From Silanimonas sp965368785 (lineage in GTDB: Bacteria > Pseudomonadota > Gammaproteobacteria > Xanthomonadales > Xanthomonadaceae), in the NCBI GenBank assembly GCA_965368785.1, contig CBDUOG010000004.1:1-64000 (forward strand): 64,000 bases of DNA. Direction: 5' to 3'. The position numbers were made by a program, and so were the translations under genes. The notes beneath the pieces were generated by a model. That model was not told where the DNA came from. It did not search any database and worked only from the letters and a program-made list of their open reading frames with translations. Below, in pieces: positions 18,276 through 27,604 of this stretch; the stretch's first letter is position 1, and each line of letters starts with the position of its first letter.

Positions 18276-19250
18276 TCAATAGCGAACTAGCGCCGATCCC
18301 CAGGTAAAGCCACCGCCAAATGCTTCCATCAGCAATAATTGCCCGCGTTGCACTTTGCCGGAGCGAACCGCGACGTCCAACGCCAGCGGCACCGAGGCTG
18401 AGGAAGTATTCCCATGCTTATCAACAGTAACGATCACCTTGTCCATGGACATATTCAGGCGCTTTGCAGTCGCCGAAATAATGCGCAAGTTCGCTTGATG
18501 CGGAATCAGCCAATCTAACTGTGACTTATCCAGATTATTTGCCTGTAGCGTTTCATCAACGACAAAATCCAACGCCTTAACCGCGTGCTTAAAGACATCG
18601 TTGCCACTCATCATGACCCGCACACCGGCATTCAATTCATCGCGATTAAAGCCTCTTGATACACCAACCGGACAATGCAGCAACTCGCGCTTGGAGCCGT
18701 CAGCGTGTAAGTGCGTTGAGAGAATCCCGGTTTCCGAATCTGCCTTGAGAATCACCGCACCGGCGCCATCACCGAATAGCACGCAGGTACCCCTATCGCT
18801 CCAATCGAGCATCCGGGTGAGCGTCTCGGCACCCACAACCAAAGCAGTCTTTACCGATCCGCTTCGAATAAATTTATCCGCAGTTGCCAACGCGAATACG
18901 AATCCGGAACACGCCGCGTTAACATCAAATGCCGCGCAACCGTATGCGCCGATACGGTCTTGCAACAAGCATGCAGTCGACGGGAAGATGAAATCGGGAG
19001 TGGTTGTGCCGACAATGATTAAGTCAATCTCAGCCGCAGTAACCCCTGCGGCCTGCATTGCTCGCAGTGCGGCCTGTTCTGCCATGTCCGCAGTGGTCTC
19101 GCCTTCTGCTGCAACATGACGCTCACTGATGCCGGTACGTTCGCGAATCCACTCGTCAGAGGTTTCAACGATCTTTTCCAGATCTTTGTTGGTCAGCACT
19201 TTCTCTGGCAGGTAACTGCCGGTGCCCGCGATACGTGCAAAAGTATTCAT
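18276..19250 (-). CDS. fabH: 3-oxoacyl-ACP synthase III (FabH)
   Basis: Starts fatty-acid synthesis by condensing acetyl-CoA with malonyl-ACP. I chose the ATG at 19250 (MNTFARIAGTG, 324 residues) because a GGGA sequence sits 6 bases upstream; in-frame ATGs at 19256 and 19280 exist but match the family less well. Catalytic Cys114 in VNAACSGF, His in WLIPHQANLRI and Asn in DKHGNTSSAS. It follows rpmF directly; the plsX gene normally found between them is absent. Confidence 0.96.
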   Translation of the reverse strand: MNTFARIAGTGSYLPEKVLTNKDLEKIVETSDEWIRERTGISERHVAAEGETTADMAEQAALRAMQAAGVTAAEIDLIIVGTTTPDFIFPSTACLLQDRIGAYGCAAFDVNAACSGFVFALATADKFIRSGSVKTALVVGAETLTRMLDWSDRGTCVLFGDGAGAVILKADSETGILSTHLHADGSKRELLHCPVGVSRGFNRDELNAGVRVMMSGNDVFKHAVKALDFVVDETLQANNLDKSQLDWLIPHQANLRIISATAKRLNMSMDKVIVTVDKHGNTSSASVPLALDVAVRSGKVQRGQLLLMEAFGGGFTWGSALVRY

Positions 19251-19361
19251 CGTCATTCCCAAATATTTTTCGACCAGCAAAACAAATACGGCGGGCAGAG
19301 CCCACCGTATCAGGATAATCCTTTTTGACCCTCATCAGCTAATTGAGCTGACGCAGACGGA

Positions 19362-19556
19362 TCACTCTTCGTCAGAAACCTTGGTTTTGACGTTGATTAC
19401 TTTGCGGCCGCGGTAAAAACCGTCGGCAGTTACGTGGTGACGCAGATGCGTTTCACCCGTGGTCGGATCGGTTGCCAATTGCTTGGCACTCAATGCACGG
19501 TGCGCATTGCGCATGCCCTTACGGGACGGGGTGACGCGAGATTTTTGAACGGCCAT
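19362..19556 (-). CDS. rpmF: 50S ribosomal protein L32
   Basis: 64 residues, basic. Starts MAVQKSRVTPSRKGMRNAHRAL, the standard L32 opening, and contains HHVTADGFYRGRKV. It lacks the four zinc cysteines seen in some L32 proteins, as is usual in this group. Lies 2 bp downstream of yceD, the conserved pairing. Confidence 0.97.
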   Translation of the reverse strand: MAVQKSRVTPSRKGMRNAHRALSAKQLATDPTTGETHLRHHVTADGFYRGRKVINVKTKVSDEE

Positions 19557-19558
19557 TG

Positions 19559-20083
19559 TTACTCTCCGGAGCGCTTACTTTGTTTGAGCGCAGCAAGCGC
19601 AGCAAACGGGTTAGGTTGTTCTTCTGGCTCTGATTCTTCGGCCGGCCAATCGGCCTCCATTGCTTCAGTGCCTGGCTTCACCGGTATGGCCGGTATCGCC
19701 AATATCAATTCATCTTCGATGAAATCTGCTGGATTGATGTGCCCGCTAGGGTCCACCAACCACGCCTCCATGCCCTCATCCAGTGCGCTTTCCTGCGACT
19801 CGCTTTGCAAAAGACCAAGTCTTTGCTCAAGCTTGACCGGCGCGAAAAACGTTTCGAGACTGCGCTGACATAACAGCGGCAGACGCGCATCAAGATTCAC
19901 ATCCACGAAAGCACGATTGAAATCGTCTCGCCCGAACTGCAAAGAAAACTCACATTCTCCCTGCTGCTCAGATAAAAGCTCGGCGAGCCGAGGCAATTCA
20001 ATCAGCTGCAAACGGCCCTCAAAGCGCCGTCTGGACTGAACCATACGCCATACATCAACGGAGGCTGGCAAGGCTGCAGACAT
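19559..20083 (-). CDS. yceD: YceD family (DUF177) protein, rRNA-associated
   Basis: About 174 residues from the ATG at 20083 (MSAALPASVD); another ATG three codons upstream is possible. The conserved C-terminal part reads LLALPAIP-like ELILAIPAIPVKP followed by an acidic tail and NPFAALAALK, the DUF177 ending. The family accompanies rpmF nearly everywhere and has been linked to 23S rRNA accumulation. First gene of the long minus-strand cluster. Confidence 0.9.
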   Translation of the reverse strand: MSAALPASVDVWRMVQSRRRFEGRLQLIELPRLAELLSEQQGECEFSLQFGRDDFNRAFVDVNLDARLPLLCQRSLETFFAPVKLEQRLGLLQSESQESALDEGMEAWLVDPSGHINPADFIEDELILAIPAIPVKPGTEAMEADWPAEESEPEEQPNPFAALAALKQSKRSGE

Positions 20084-20216
20084 AAGCCGCAAAGCTTATA
20101 TCGCTAAACCTATGTTGTCAATGCACTTTTGACCTAATTCAGCAGCGAATCAGGGCGTTTGAGTTCATCGGCCGCACAGGGCAGACTGTGCTGCACTCGT
20201 CCCGGGATACATCGCG

Positions 20217-20699
20217 TTGCAGCTCCTGTTGATTCTCTCAATCACCGCCGTCGCCACCGTGCTCGCCGGCATTATTTGGGCCAGCCTGCGCAGCCGCAGG
20301 CGGACCCGATCGATTTATCTGATGCTTGATCTTGCCGACGAGCTCGAAGCCCTATTGCGCGAAGCCCAGAGCCGCATGAAGACAGTCAAGTCCCTGATTG
20401 ACCGCGTACCCGAAGATATAGCCACAGATGCGCGCGCCAGAGCAGCAGCGGGCCTGCCGCTGCAGGACGCCAAACGAGACTTGTTACAGCACCGCATGTG
20501 GATTCAAAAACATGCCCTCGACGCCTCTCAGGCAGAATTAGACCAAGCCTGCGATGCCCTGAGCTCGGCTAGAAATGCCCTCGCCCACCAGCTATCCGAA
20601 CTTAGAGCCGCTTCTTACGAGTTTGAAGAAGCAACCGACGCTTCATGGCAGGCCTCACAACGCGAACCAAGCGCACTAAAACGCGACCCGGAACGCTAA
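20217..20699 (+). CDS. Small membrane-anchored coiled-coil protein, unknown
   Basis: 160 residues, TTG start. One N-terminal membrane segment (about 3-23) followed by an Arg-rich stop-transfer (RSRRRTR) and a long, charged, probably helical cytosolic part rich in Ala, Glu, Gln and Leu. No catalytic motif. I do not recognise a family. It lies 101 bp upstream of the c-di-GMP enzyme on the same strand and could be co-transcribed. The non-ATG start and weak ribosome-binding site lower confidence. Confidence 0.6.
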   Translation: MQLLLILSITAVATVLAGIIWASLRSRRRTRSIYLMLDLADELEALLREAQSRMKTVKSLIDRVPEDIATDARARAAAGLPLQDAKRDLLQHRMWIQKHALDASQAELDQACDALSSARNALAHQLSELRAASYEFEEATDASWQASQREPSALKRDPER

Positions 20700-20800
20700 G
20701 CTGAGCGCTTTTGGGAGCCAAAAGTGCGAGCTATTGCTCCTAACAGCGGGCTCAAGAAGCATGCCGTTGCGGCCGTTAATGAAGGATAGAACTCACATTT

Positions 20801-23800
20801 ATGGCGCAAGGGCCAGGGACGAGCATGTTTGACCATTTGCTTTCACAGGGCGACAAAAGCATTGAGGACCCAACCAACAAGGCTCCGCAATGGATTCTGC
20901 TGTCCATTGGTTTCTTCGTAAGCTTGGCACTATGGTTTATCGTCGCAGGCGTACTTCAAAAACAAGACGAAAAGGAATTTCAAACATTCTCAGACGCGTT
21001 CACGACCAAGCTGGAAACTCGCCTCAACCAGAAGATCGCCACACTGCGGTCATTTCAAGCCCTTTTTGATAGCAGCAGCTCGGTCAGCCGCAAGCAATTT
21101 CGCGACTTCTACCGCACAGTTCAAGACGGTGAACTGCGCGAAGATGCCGGATCAGTCCAATATCTCAGCCGGGTCATCGCTGAAGACAAAGCCGCGTTTG
21201 AAAAGCGGGTGCAGGAAGACCGCTCACTGCCCGGTGAGGACTTCACAAACTTTCGAATTCGCTCACTTGATGACAAGGACGAATATTTCGTCGTCACGTA
21301 TCTGGAGCCAATATCCGGAAACGAATTAGCCCTCGGCTTAGACAGCGCCTACCTGCCGCAGACCAGAGAGTCCATCGAACGTGCACGAGACACAAACAGT
21401 GTGGCCATATCGCCACCCATTGCACTGATCCAAGATGGCTTGCGTAGTGACGGTCTGCTCATCCGATTGCCGATCTATCAAAAAGACGCACCCCTTGCTA
21501 CCGTGAATCAGCGACGTGCAGCACTCACCGGCTTTATCAGTGGCGTCGTGCGGGTGCGAGAGCTGATCGAGAGCATTGCACCGATTGACGAAGACAATCC
21601 CTGGTTTGATCGCTATGAATTGGTTATTCGCGACCTAAGCCCAAGCTACTCCACGTCGTATATCGCCCCGACGCCGGAGACTGCCGATGAACAATCGCAG
21701 CCAAGCTCCGGGCAAACACTATATGACAGCCGCAAGCTTCACGCAGATGGTCCCAGCCCCGCATTGGCTGAGATGGAGCGATTCAGCCAAGCCACCGCTC
21801 TCAATATCGGCGGCCGCACCTGGGAAGTGCAGCTCTCGCGCCCTTCTAACCTGCCATTGCTGGCGCCAGCAGCTTTGCTGCTACTTCTGGCGTTTTTTGT
21901 TTTTACTTTATTAGTTGTCGCAGTTTTTGCTCGCTACCAACGCCGCATGCATTACATCAAGGGTGAATCTGTCCACACCTTAGATGCTCTGCAGATTACG
22001 CGCACAACAATGCATTCGATTTTTGAATCGGCAAACGATGGATTAGCGATCACCGACTTCAATGGTCGATTCCATGACGCAAACCAGAACTTTATGCAGC
22101 TCTTCGAGAGGTCGCTGATCGACCTTAAAGAGCTCACTTTGCTTCAACTACTGCAATCTAATGTTATCGGCGAAGCAAAAAAGAGAGCGCTGAAGCGTGC
22201 CTGCATGGATGACCTGCTCGGATCGAGCCTTGATTGCGTTGTCGAGTTAGCCGATGGAACCCGCAACGTACTCTCAGTGGATGTTCGGCAGATTGCAGAG
22301 AAACCGCGTAGTTTCTTAGTTCGCGCCAGCTTGTTCACAAACAAGGCCCGCTCGCTGATTAAAAAGCTTGGATCGGTGGACATCGATGAAACCGATATCA
22401 TTCGTGAATCGATTGTCCAGAACGCCCCCTTCTCCATTGTTGCCACTGATCGTCACGGCGTAATTACCCTGTTTAACCCGCAGGCCGAGTTGGTGTACGG
22501 ATACCGCGCTTCAGAAGTCGTCGGTCACTGCACACCGGTGATTTTGCACGACACCCAGGAAATCGCAAAACGAGCCGCCGAACGTGGCATGCCCATGGAT
22601 TACGACAATCCGACACTCACGCTGCTATCGCTAGTCTGGAACGGTCGCGCAGAAGAACAGGAATGGACTGGCATTCGTAAGGACGGCAGTAAGATTACGG
22701 TGCGTTTGAATTCTTGCGCATTACGCAATTCGCAGGGCGATATTACCGGCTACCTGCGAATCTCCTACGACGCAACGGAACGCAAGCGCAGCGAAGAGCA
22801 GATACGTCATTTCGCACTGCACGACAACCTAACCGGGCTGGCAAATCGTCGGCTGTTCGAAGAACATCTGCTAGCGGCTATCGCCCGTTCAAATCGAGAC
22901 GGCCAAGCACTCGCCATACTGTTCCTCGACCTGGATCGCTTTAAGCCGATCAATGACACGCTGGGACATCACGTCGGCGATGAACTACTACAACAAGTCG
23001 CAAAACGCATCAGCAGTAACGTGCGCGGCTCCGATATCGTGGCGCGTTTCGGCGGCGACGAATTTATCGTTCTGCTATCCACAGTCAAGGATAGTGACAA
23101 CGCGATGGAAGTCGCCAAGAAAATCCTCTCGTCTTTTGCCGAACCCATAGTCGTCGGCCTGCATACGCTGCGCATGTCGCCGAGCATCGGGATTTCACTC
23201 TTCCCGGAACACAGCACCGAATCGCACAAGTTGGTTCGACTCGCAGACACCGCAATGTATCGGGCGAAATCTCTGGGGCGCGGCAAGGCGGTTATTTTTA
23301 CTGAAGACATGAACGAGGACGAAAGCGATCGCCTGAGCATTGAGACAGACCTGCATCTGGCAATGGAAATGGACGAACTGTCCCTGCACTTCCAACCCCT
23401 GTTTAACTGTGTGGACAACGAGTTGATCGGCGCAGAAGCGCTGCTGCGCTGGACTCGAGACGGCCACAATGTGCCGCCGGCCGAATTCATTCCTCTGGCT
23501 GAGGATACGGGCCTGATAGTCCCTATCGGCGCATGGGTATTAGATCAAGCGTGTGCTCAAGCAGCTCAATGGGTTGTCGCGGATTATCCGCTGCGCGTGT
23601 CGGTAAACATTTCCATTCGCCAACTTGAGGCCGAAGGATTTATAAACCTAGTTCGCGAAACGCTGAACAAGCACAAACTTGATGCGCGATATCTTGAGCT
23701 GGAAATTACCGAGAGCATGGTGGCGAATAATCCAATCAAAGTAGTTGCCGTGTGCAAGGAACTGAAAAACCTCGGGCTCAGTCTGGCCATCGATGACTTC

Positions 23801-24112
23801 GGCATGGGATTTGCCGGCATGTCTTATCTTCGCGACTTCCCGATCAATCGCTTCAAGCTAGACCAGTCGTTTTTAGAGCGGGTAACTACCAATGCGCGTG
23901 ACGACCAGTTTGCCACGGCAATATTGGCGCTGGCCAAAAGCATGAACATCAGCGTCGTTGCAGAAGGCGTCGAAAGCGAAGAGCAAATGGCATTTTTACG
24001 TCGTGAAGGCTGCAACGAAGTGCAAGGATTTTTTCTCGCCAAGCCCATGCCTGCGACAACCCTCAGCCGGATTCTGCAAGAGCGAATCAGTCTTGCGAAC
24101 GATTCGATATAG
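20801..24112 (+). CDS. Membrane CHASE-PAS-PAS-GGDEF-EAL c-di-GMP turnover protein
   Basis: 1103 residues. First membrane helix about 31-50, a periplasmic CHASE domain (about 80-300), second helix about 353-377, then two PAS regions (about 398-515 and 530-655), GGDEF (ARFGGDEF near 748) and EAL (GAEALLRW near 878). The GGDEF A-site is intact, so diguanylate cyclase activity is likely. The EAL domain keeps ITESMV, IDDFGMGF, LDQSFL, VAEGVES and QGFFLAKP, so phosphodiesterase activity is also possible. Which direction dominates cannot be read from sequence. Its 3' end overlaps the convergent glycosyltransferase by 26 bp. Confidence 0.93.
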   Translation: MAQGPGTSMFDHLLSQGDKSIEDPTNKAPQWILLSIGFFVSLALWFIVAGVLQKQDEKEFQTFSDAFTTKLETRLNQKIATLRSFQALFDSSSSVSRKQFRDFYRTVQDGELREDAGSVQYLSRVIAEDKAAFEKRVQEDRSLPGEDFTNFRIRSLDDKDEYFVVTYLEPISGNELALGLDSAYLPQTRESIERARDTNSVAISPPIALIQDGLRSDGLLIRLPIYQKDAPLATVNQRRAALTGFISGVVRVRELIESIAPIDEDNPWFDRYELVIRDLSPSYSTSYIAPTPETADEQSQPSSGQTLYDSRKLHADGPSPALAEMERFSQATALNIGGRTWEVQLSRPSNLPLLAPAALLLLLAFFVFTLLVVAVFARYQRRMHYIKGESVHTLDALQITRTTMHSIFESANDGLAITDFNGRFHDANQNFMQLFERSLIDLKELTLLQLLQSNVIGEAKKRALKRACMDDLLGSSLDCVVELADGTRNVLSVDVRQIAEKPRSFLVRASLFTNKARSLIKKLGSVDIDETDIIRESIVQNAPFSIVATDRHGVITLFNPQAELVYGYRASEVVGHCTPVILHDTQEIAKRAAERGMPMDYDNPTLTLLSLVWNGRAEEQEWTGIRKDGSKITVRLNSCALRNSQGDITGYLRISYDATERKRSEEQIRHFALHDNLTGLANRRLFEEHLLAAIARSNRDGQALAILFLDLDRFKPINDTLGHHVGDELLQQVAKRISSNVRGSDIVARFGGDEFIVLLSTVKDSDNAMEVAKKILSSFAEPIVVGLHTLRMSPSIGISLFPEHSTESHKLVRLADTAMYRAKSLGRGKAVIFTEDMNEDESDRLSIETDLHLAMEMDELSLHFQPLFNCVDNELIGAEALLRWTRDGHNVPPAEFIPLAEDTGLIVPIGAWVLDQACAQAAQWVVADYPLRVSVNISIRQLEAEGFINLVRETLNKHKLDARYLELEITESMVANNPIKVVAVCKELKNLGLSLAIDDFGMGFAGMSYLRDFPINRFKLDQSFLERVTTNARDDQFATAILALAKSMNISVVAEGVESEEQMAFLRREGCNEVQGFFLAKPMPATTLSRILQERISLANDSI

Positions 24113-25673
24113 CCCTGAGCTGATCTTCGAAATCTGCACACTGCTCAGTCGCTGAGCGACCAACGGTTCCGCGAAGAATCAGGAATCGGCTCGCGTTTTT
24201 TGAATCAGACACTTTGCGCACAAAATGCAAGGAATCAAACTGCGCGCAAATCTGCCGAATAAAACCGTTCCACGCACCCGGCTTGGTCGCCAATGGCTCC
24301 AACACAATCATCACCTTCTGGCCGTTATGGCCTGAACTGATTTGCGATTGACCCATGCCCCATATTGTTAGCTGGACGGCGCGACCGTGCTTGTGATTCA
24401 TCGGATGATCCATGCTGAGCATATCGGCCTGCTTGTGTACGCCAAAACGAAGCTGCGCCAGAGTCATGAAATTATCGGCGACGATCAACTCATCGGATTT
24501 CAGTTCGGCCTCGACCGCTTCACCCAGTTCACGCCAACCGACAAAATTGTTGGGGTAAAGCTTGCTACGACCATCAATTGGACTCCATTGCGGCGATGCG
24601 GCCCATAAAAACCAGACAATTGCCAACGCATGCAGTGGCCATGCGAATCCATGCGCCAGTCTGCGCCACCTTCTCGGGTACGCCGATTCGCCGATGACCA
24701 GGGGAGCAAAAACCAGCAAGGCCGGCATGACGCTGTAGGTCCAATGAAAACTGGTTCGTATCTGATCTACAAAAGACGCCAGCGCCGCGTACACGGCGAT
24801 CGGCAATAAACAGGCGAATAGGACTATTTTGCCGGGAAACTGCCGATTAGTATTGCGATACAGACACCACAGTACAGTCAACGCCAATGCATAAATCACC
24901 GGCGTACTGATAAGCGCCTGCGCAATCGGCTGTAGCAAGCCGGCCGGATCAAATGACCATGGATGACGATCAACGAGCTGGAACTGCAATCCGCTGTTGT
25001 GCATTTGCGCGTTGAAAACAACCAAGGGCAGCCAAGCCAAGGCACCCAGGGTGCCTGCTAAGAGAATTCGCCTATTAAATAAACTCCGCCAGCCGGCGCT
25101 GAGCGCAAAGCCTAGAACCAAAGCAAACAGCAAGGGGGCAAAGCGATAGTGGCAGAGCGCACCCACAGTCAGCGCCAATCCAAGCTGCAACGTGGCTACC
25201 CAGGGCAATTGCCTACGCCACTGCGTAAGCGCATCGAGCGCCAACAGAAAACTGAGTGCCAATACGATTTCGGGCAACGCTAAAAAACCACTCAAGGTGG
25301 ATAAAGGCAGTGCAAGAATTAAGGTCCCGGCAAACCAGCTTTGTTCTGCGCTAAACCAGCGCAAGCAAGACCGGACAGCGAGCAGTGGCAGCGCGGCGCC
25401 AATCAGAATAAAAACTGATCGAACGCCGAGCTCAGTATCTCCTAGAATTGCAGTGCCTATCGCGATGAGCCAAGCGTTCATACCAGGCAAATCGGAATAC
25501 GCCCAGGCCAGATTCTGCGACTCCAGCCAATAAAATGCCTCATCGCCAAAAAGTTGCAGATGCGAAGCGATCCACAGTTTAATCAGCAAAAGCGCTGCCC
25601 ACAGTGTGAAGAAGATCGCGCGCATATTTTTGGCATCCGTGTCAGTATTAGCTTTGGTCATCGGGATCGGCAT
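24087..25673 (-). CDS. Integral-membrane glycosyltransferase, GT39/ArnT-like
   Basis: 528 residues with about ten to twelve membrane segments and a soluble C-terminal part. The first periplasmic loop has LFGDEAFYW, the acidic DE motif of PMT/ArnT-type enzymes that use polyprenyl-phosphate sugars. The usual products are modified lipid A or glycosylated proteins; the acceptor here is unknown. Starts at 25661 or 25625 (MRAIFFTLW) are also possible: the longest start leaves only 2 bp to the divergent moxR start. No arn genes are nearby, so aminoarabinose transfer is not supported. Confidence 0.82.
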   Translation of the reverse strand: MPIPMTKANTDTDAKNMRAIFFTLWAALLLIKLWIASHLQLFGDEAFYWLESQNLAWAYSDLPGMNAWLIAIGTAILGDTELGVRSVFILIGAALPLLAVRSCLRWFSAEQSWFAGTLILALPLSTLSGFLALPEIVLALSFLLALDALTQWRRQLPWVATLQLGLALTVGALCHYRFAPLLFALVLGFALSAGWRSLFNRRILLAGTLGALAWLPLVVFNAQMHNSGLQFQLVDRHPWSFDPAGLLQPIAQALISTPVIYALALTVLWCLYRNTNRQFPGKIVLFACLLPIAVYAALASFVDQIRTSFHWTYSVMPALLVFAPLVIGESAYPRRWRRLAHGFAWPLHALAIVWFLWAASPQWSPIDGRSKLYPNNFVGWRELGEAVEAELKSDELIVADNFMTLAQLRFGVHKQADMLSMDHPMNHKHGRAVQLTIWGMGQSQISSGHNGQKVMIVLEPLATKPGAWNGFIRQICAQFDSLHFVRKVSDSKNASRFLILRGTVGRSATEQCADFEDQLRAISNRSQD

Positions 25674-25675
25674 TT

Positions 25676-26623
25676 ATGCAATTGCGGGACACATCAATCG
25701 TACCTGACAACCGCCTACAGGCGCTGCGCCAGGCAGTAAGTCAAGTCAACGGGCTGATACTGGGTAAGGCTGAAGCGGTCGAAATGGCATTTATTGCGCT
25801 GTTGGCGAAAGGCCACCTATTAATTGAGGATCGGCCGGGCCTTGGTAAAACGACCATGGCACGATCAATGGCGGCAACCCTGGGCATCCAGTTTCAACGC
25901 ATGCAGTTTACCGCCGACCTTTTGCCCTCGGACATCATTGGTGTGTCGATATACGAGCCGGACAAAGCAGCATTTCGTTTTCACCCGGGCCCTATCTTCA
26001 CTGAACTTTTGTTGGCCGACGAGATCAATCGCGCTCCGCCAAGAACTCAATCGGCACTGTTAGAAGCCATGGCCGAATACCAAGTCACGGTGGATGGCAC
26101 GTCACATAAATTGCCCGAACCATTTTTCGTTATTGCGACACAGAATCCGGTCGATTTATCTGGAACCTTTCCGCTGCCTGACTCGCAAATGGATCGCTTC
26201 TTGCTTCGAATTTCTCTCGGCTATCCCGATGCTCAATCAGAAAAGGCGATGCTTGCCGGCCAGGATCGCAAGCAAATGATTGAGCAGACCCGGCACTGCT
26301 TGTCGGCTGCTGACGTACTGCATCTGCAAGATATTTCGGCAAATGTTCACGCCAGTGATCACTTGGTGGCCTACATCCAATCACTGGTTCACGCCACACG
26401 TAACCATTCGGGAATCCGGGTCGGATTATCGCCTCGCGCCGGGCTCGCTTTACTTCACTGCTCGCGGGCACGCGCGTTGATACAAGGCCGTGATCACGTG
26501 TTACCCACAGATGTTCAAGCGCTTTTCTGCGCAGTCGCGGCGCATCGAATTGTTGCAAACTCAGACTCCAGCAATGCAGAGTCTTTGGCGCGCCAGATTC
26601 TGACGGAAGTCGCTGTCGACTGA
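25676..26623 (+). CDS. MoxR-family AAA+ ATPase
   Basis: 315 residues. Walker A GRPGLGKTT-like EDRPGLGKTTMA (51-62), Walker B LLADEINRAPPRTQSALLEAM, sensor region ATQNPVDLSGTFPLP, typical MoxR. Family members act as chaperones with DUF58 or VWA partners. It opens a three-gene operon with a DUF58 protein and a TgpA-type transglutaminase, the arrangement seen in Pseudomonas. Confidence 0.94.
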   Translation: MQLRDTSIVPDNRLQALRQAVSQVNGLILGKAEAVEMAFIALLAKGHLLIEDRPGLGKTTMARSMAATLGIQFQRMQFTADLLPSDIIGVSIYEPDKAAFRFHPGPIFTELLLADEINRAPPRTQSALLEAMAEYQVTVDGTSHKLPEPFFVIATQNPVDLSGTFPLPDSQMDRFLLRISLGYPDAQSEKAMLAGQDRKQMIEQTRHCLSAADVLHLQDISANVHASDHLVAYIQSLVHATRNHSGIRVGLSPRAGLALLHCSRARALIQGRDHVLPTDVQALFCAVAAHRIVANSDSSNAESLARQILTEVAVD

Positions 26624-26629
26624 GGCATT

Positions 26630-27604
26630 ATGGCTGCCAACGACTGGACTGAACGCATTATTGACCGGCTACCTGCTGTGCCGCTGGTGCGTCCACGTCT
26701 GCCCGAATCGTTGCCCGTAGTGTTAAACCGGAAACGAATTTACGTACTACCAACGCCATTCGGCCTATTTATAGCCTGCCTGCTCATTACCATGCTTCTG
26801 GGCGCGTTGAACTACAACAATAATCCCGGCGTTCTGCTGGCGTTTGTCTTAGGCGCAATCGCAAACAATAGTTTAATTAGCGCGCACATGCGTCTTTCCG
26901 GCCTGGAAGTTTTTTCGATTCAGGCTCAATCAGTTCATGCCGGTGCTAATTTAAGCCTGGCGATTAAGTGCCGCAACCAAGGCAAGGTCAGGGCGCGCGA
27001 TGGTCTGGAGTGGTCACCACCGGCTGATGCAGATGCGTTTGCCGATGAACAAACCCAAGACGGCGAATTAAACATCAGTATTGCTACAAACCGCCGCGGG
27101 TTAATTAAGTTGCCGAAGTTGCGCGTGAGCACGGTCAGACCATTTGGCCTGGCCCGAGCATGGAGTTGGATTTGGCCCAATCAACACGTAATGATTTGGC
27201 CTAGGATTGAACAAAACGGTCCGCCGCTGCCGCATAACTATCACATCAGCGGCGGCCGGCTTACTCTGCGCAGCAGCATGGAAGAGCCGCACCATTTACG
27301 TGAGTACCGGCGCGGCGATCCGCAGCGACTAATTGCCTGGAAGTCGAGTGCAAAGCGTGGTGAATTGATGGTGCGCGAATACGAGTCCGGCATTCCACGC
27401 GAAATCTCTCTCGACTGGCATCAGCTTCCGATGCTGGACTATGAAGCCAAAATTAGCCGCCTGACTCACTGGGTAATATTGGCCGAGCAGCGTGGCCTCA
27501 ATTTTTCATTGAATCTGCCCGATGGACTTATTGGACCCTCCCAGGGGGCAAGCCATTTGCAGAACTGTCTTGATCGTTTAGCGGCGCTACCCAATGAACG
27601 CTAA
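26630..27604 (+). CDS. DUF58 domain protein
   Basis: 324 residues. Two hydrophobic segments (about 40-78) precede a cytosolic part. The DUF58 signature is HHLREYRRGDPQRLIAWK followed by GELMVREYE. Starts 6 bp after the moxR stop and overlaps the transglutaminase gene by 11 bp. The role in the MoxR-DUF58-TgpA set is not established; a link with the cell envelope is likely because TgpA is a membrane enzyme with a periplasmic domain. Confidence 0.92.
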   Translation: MAANDWTERIIDRLPAVPLVRPRLPESLPVVLNRKRIYVLPTPFGLFIACLLITMLLGALNYNNNPGVLLAFVLGAIANNSLISAHMRLSGLEVFSIQAQSVHAGANLSLAIKCRNQGKVRARDGLEWSPPADADAFADEQTQDGELNISIATNRRGLIKLPKLRVSTVRPFGLARAWSWIWPNQHVMIWPRIEQNGPPLPHNYHISGGRLTLRSSMEEPHHLREYRRGDPQRLIAWKSSAKRGELMVREYESGIPREISLDWHQLPMLDYEAKISRLTHWVILAEQRGLNFSLNLPDGLIGPSQGASHLQNCLDRLAALPNER

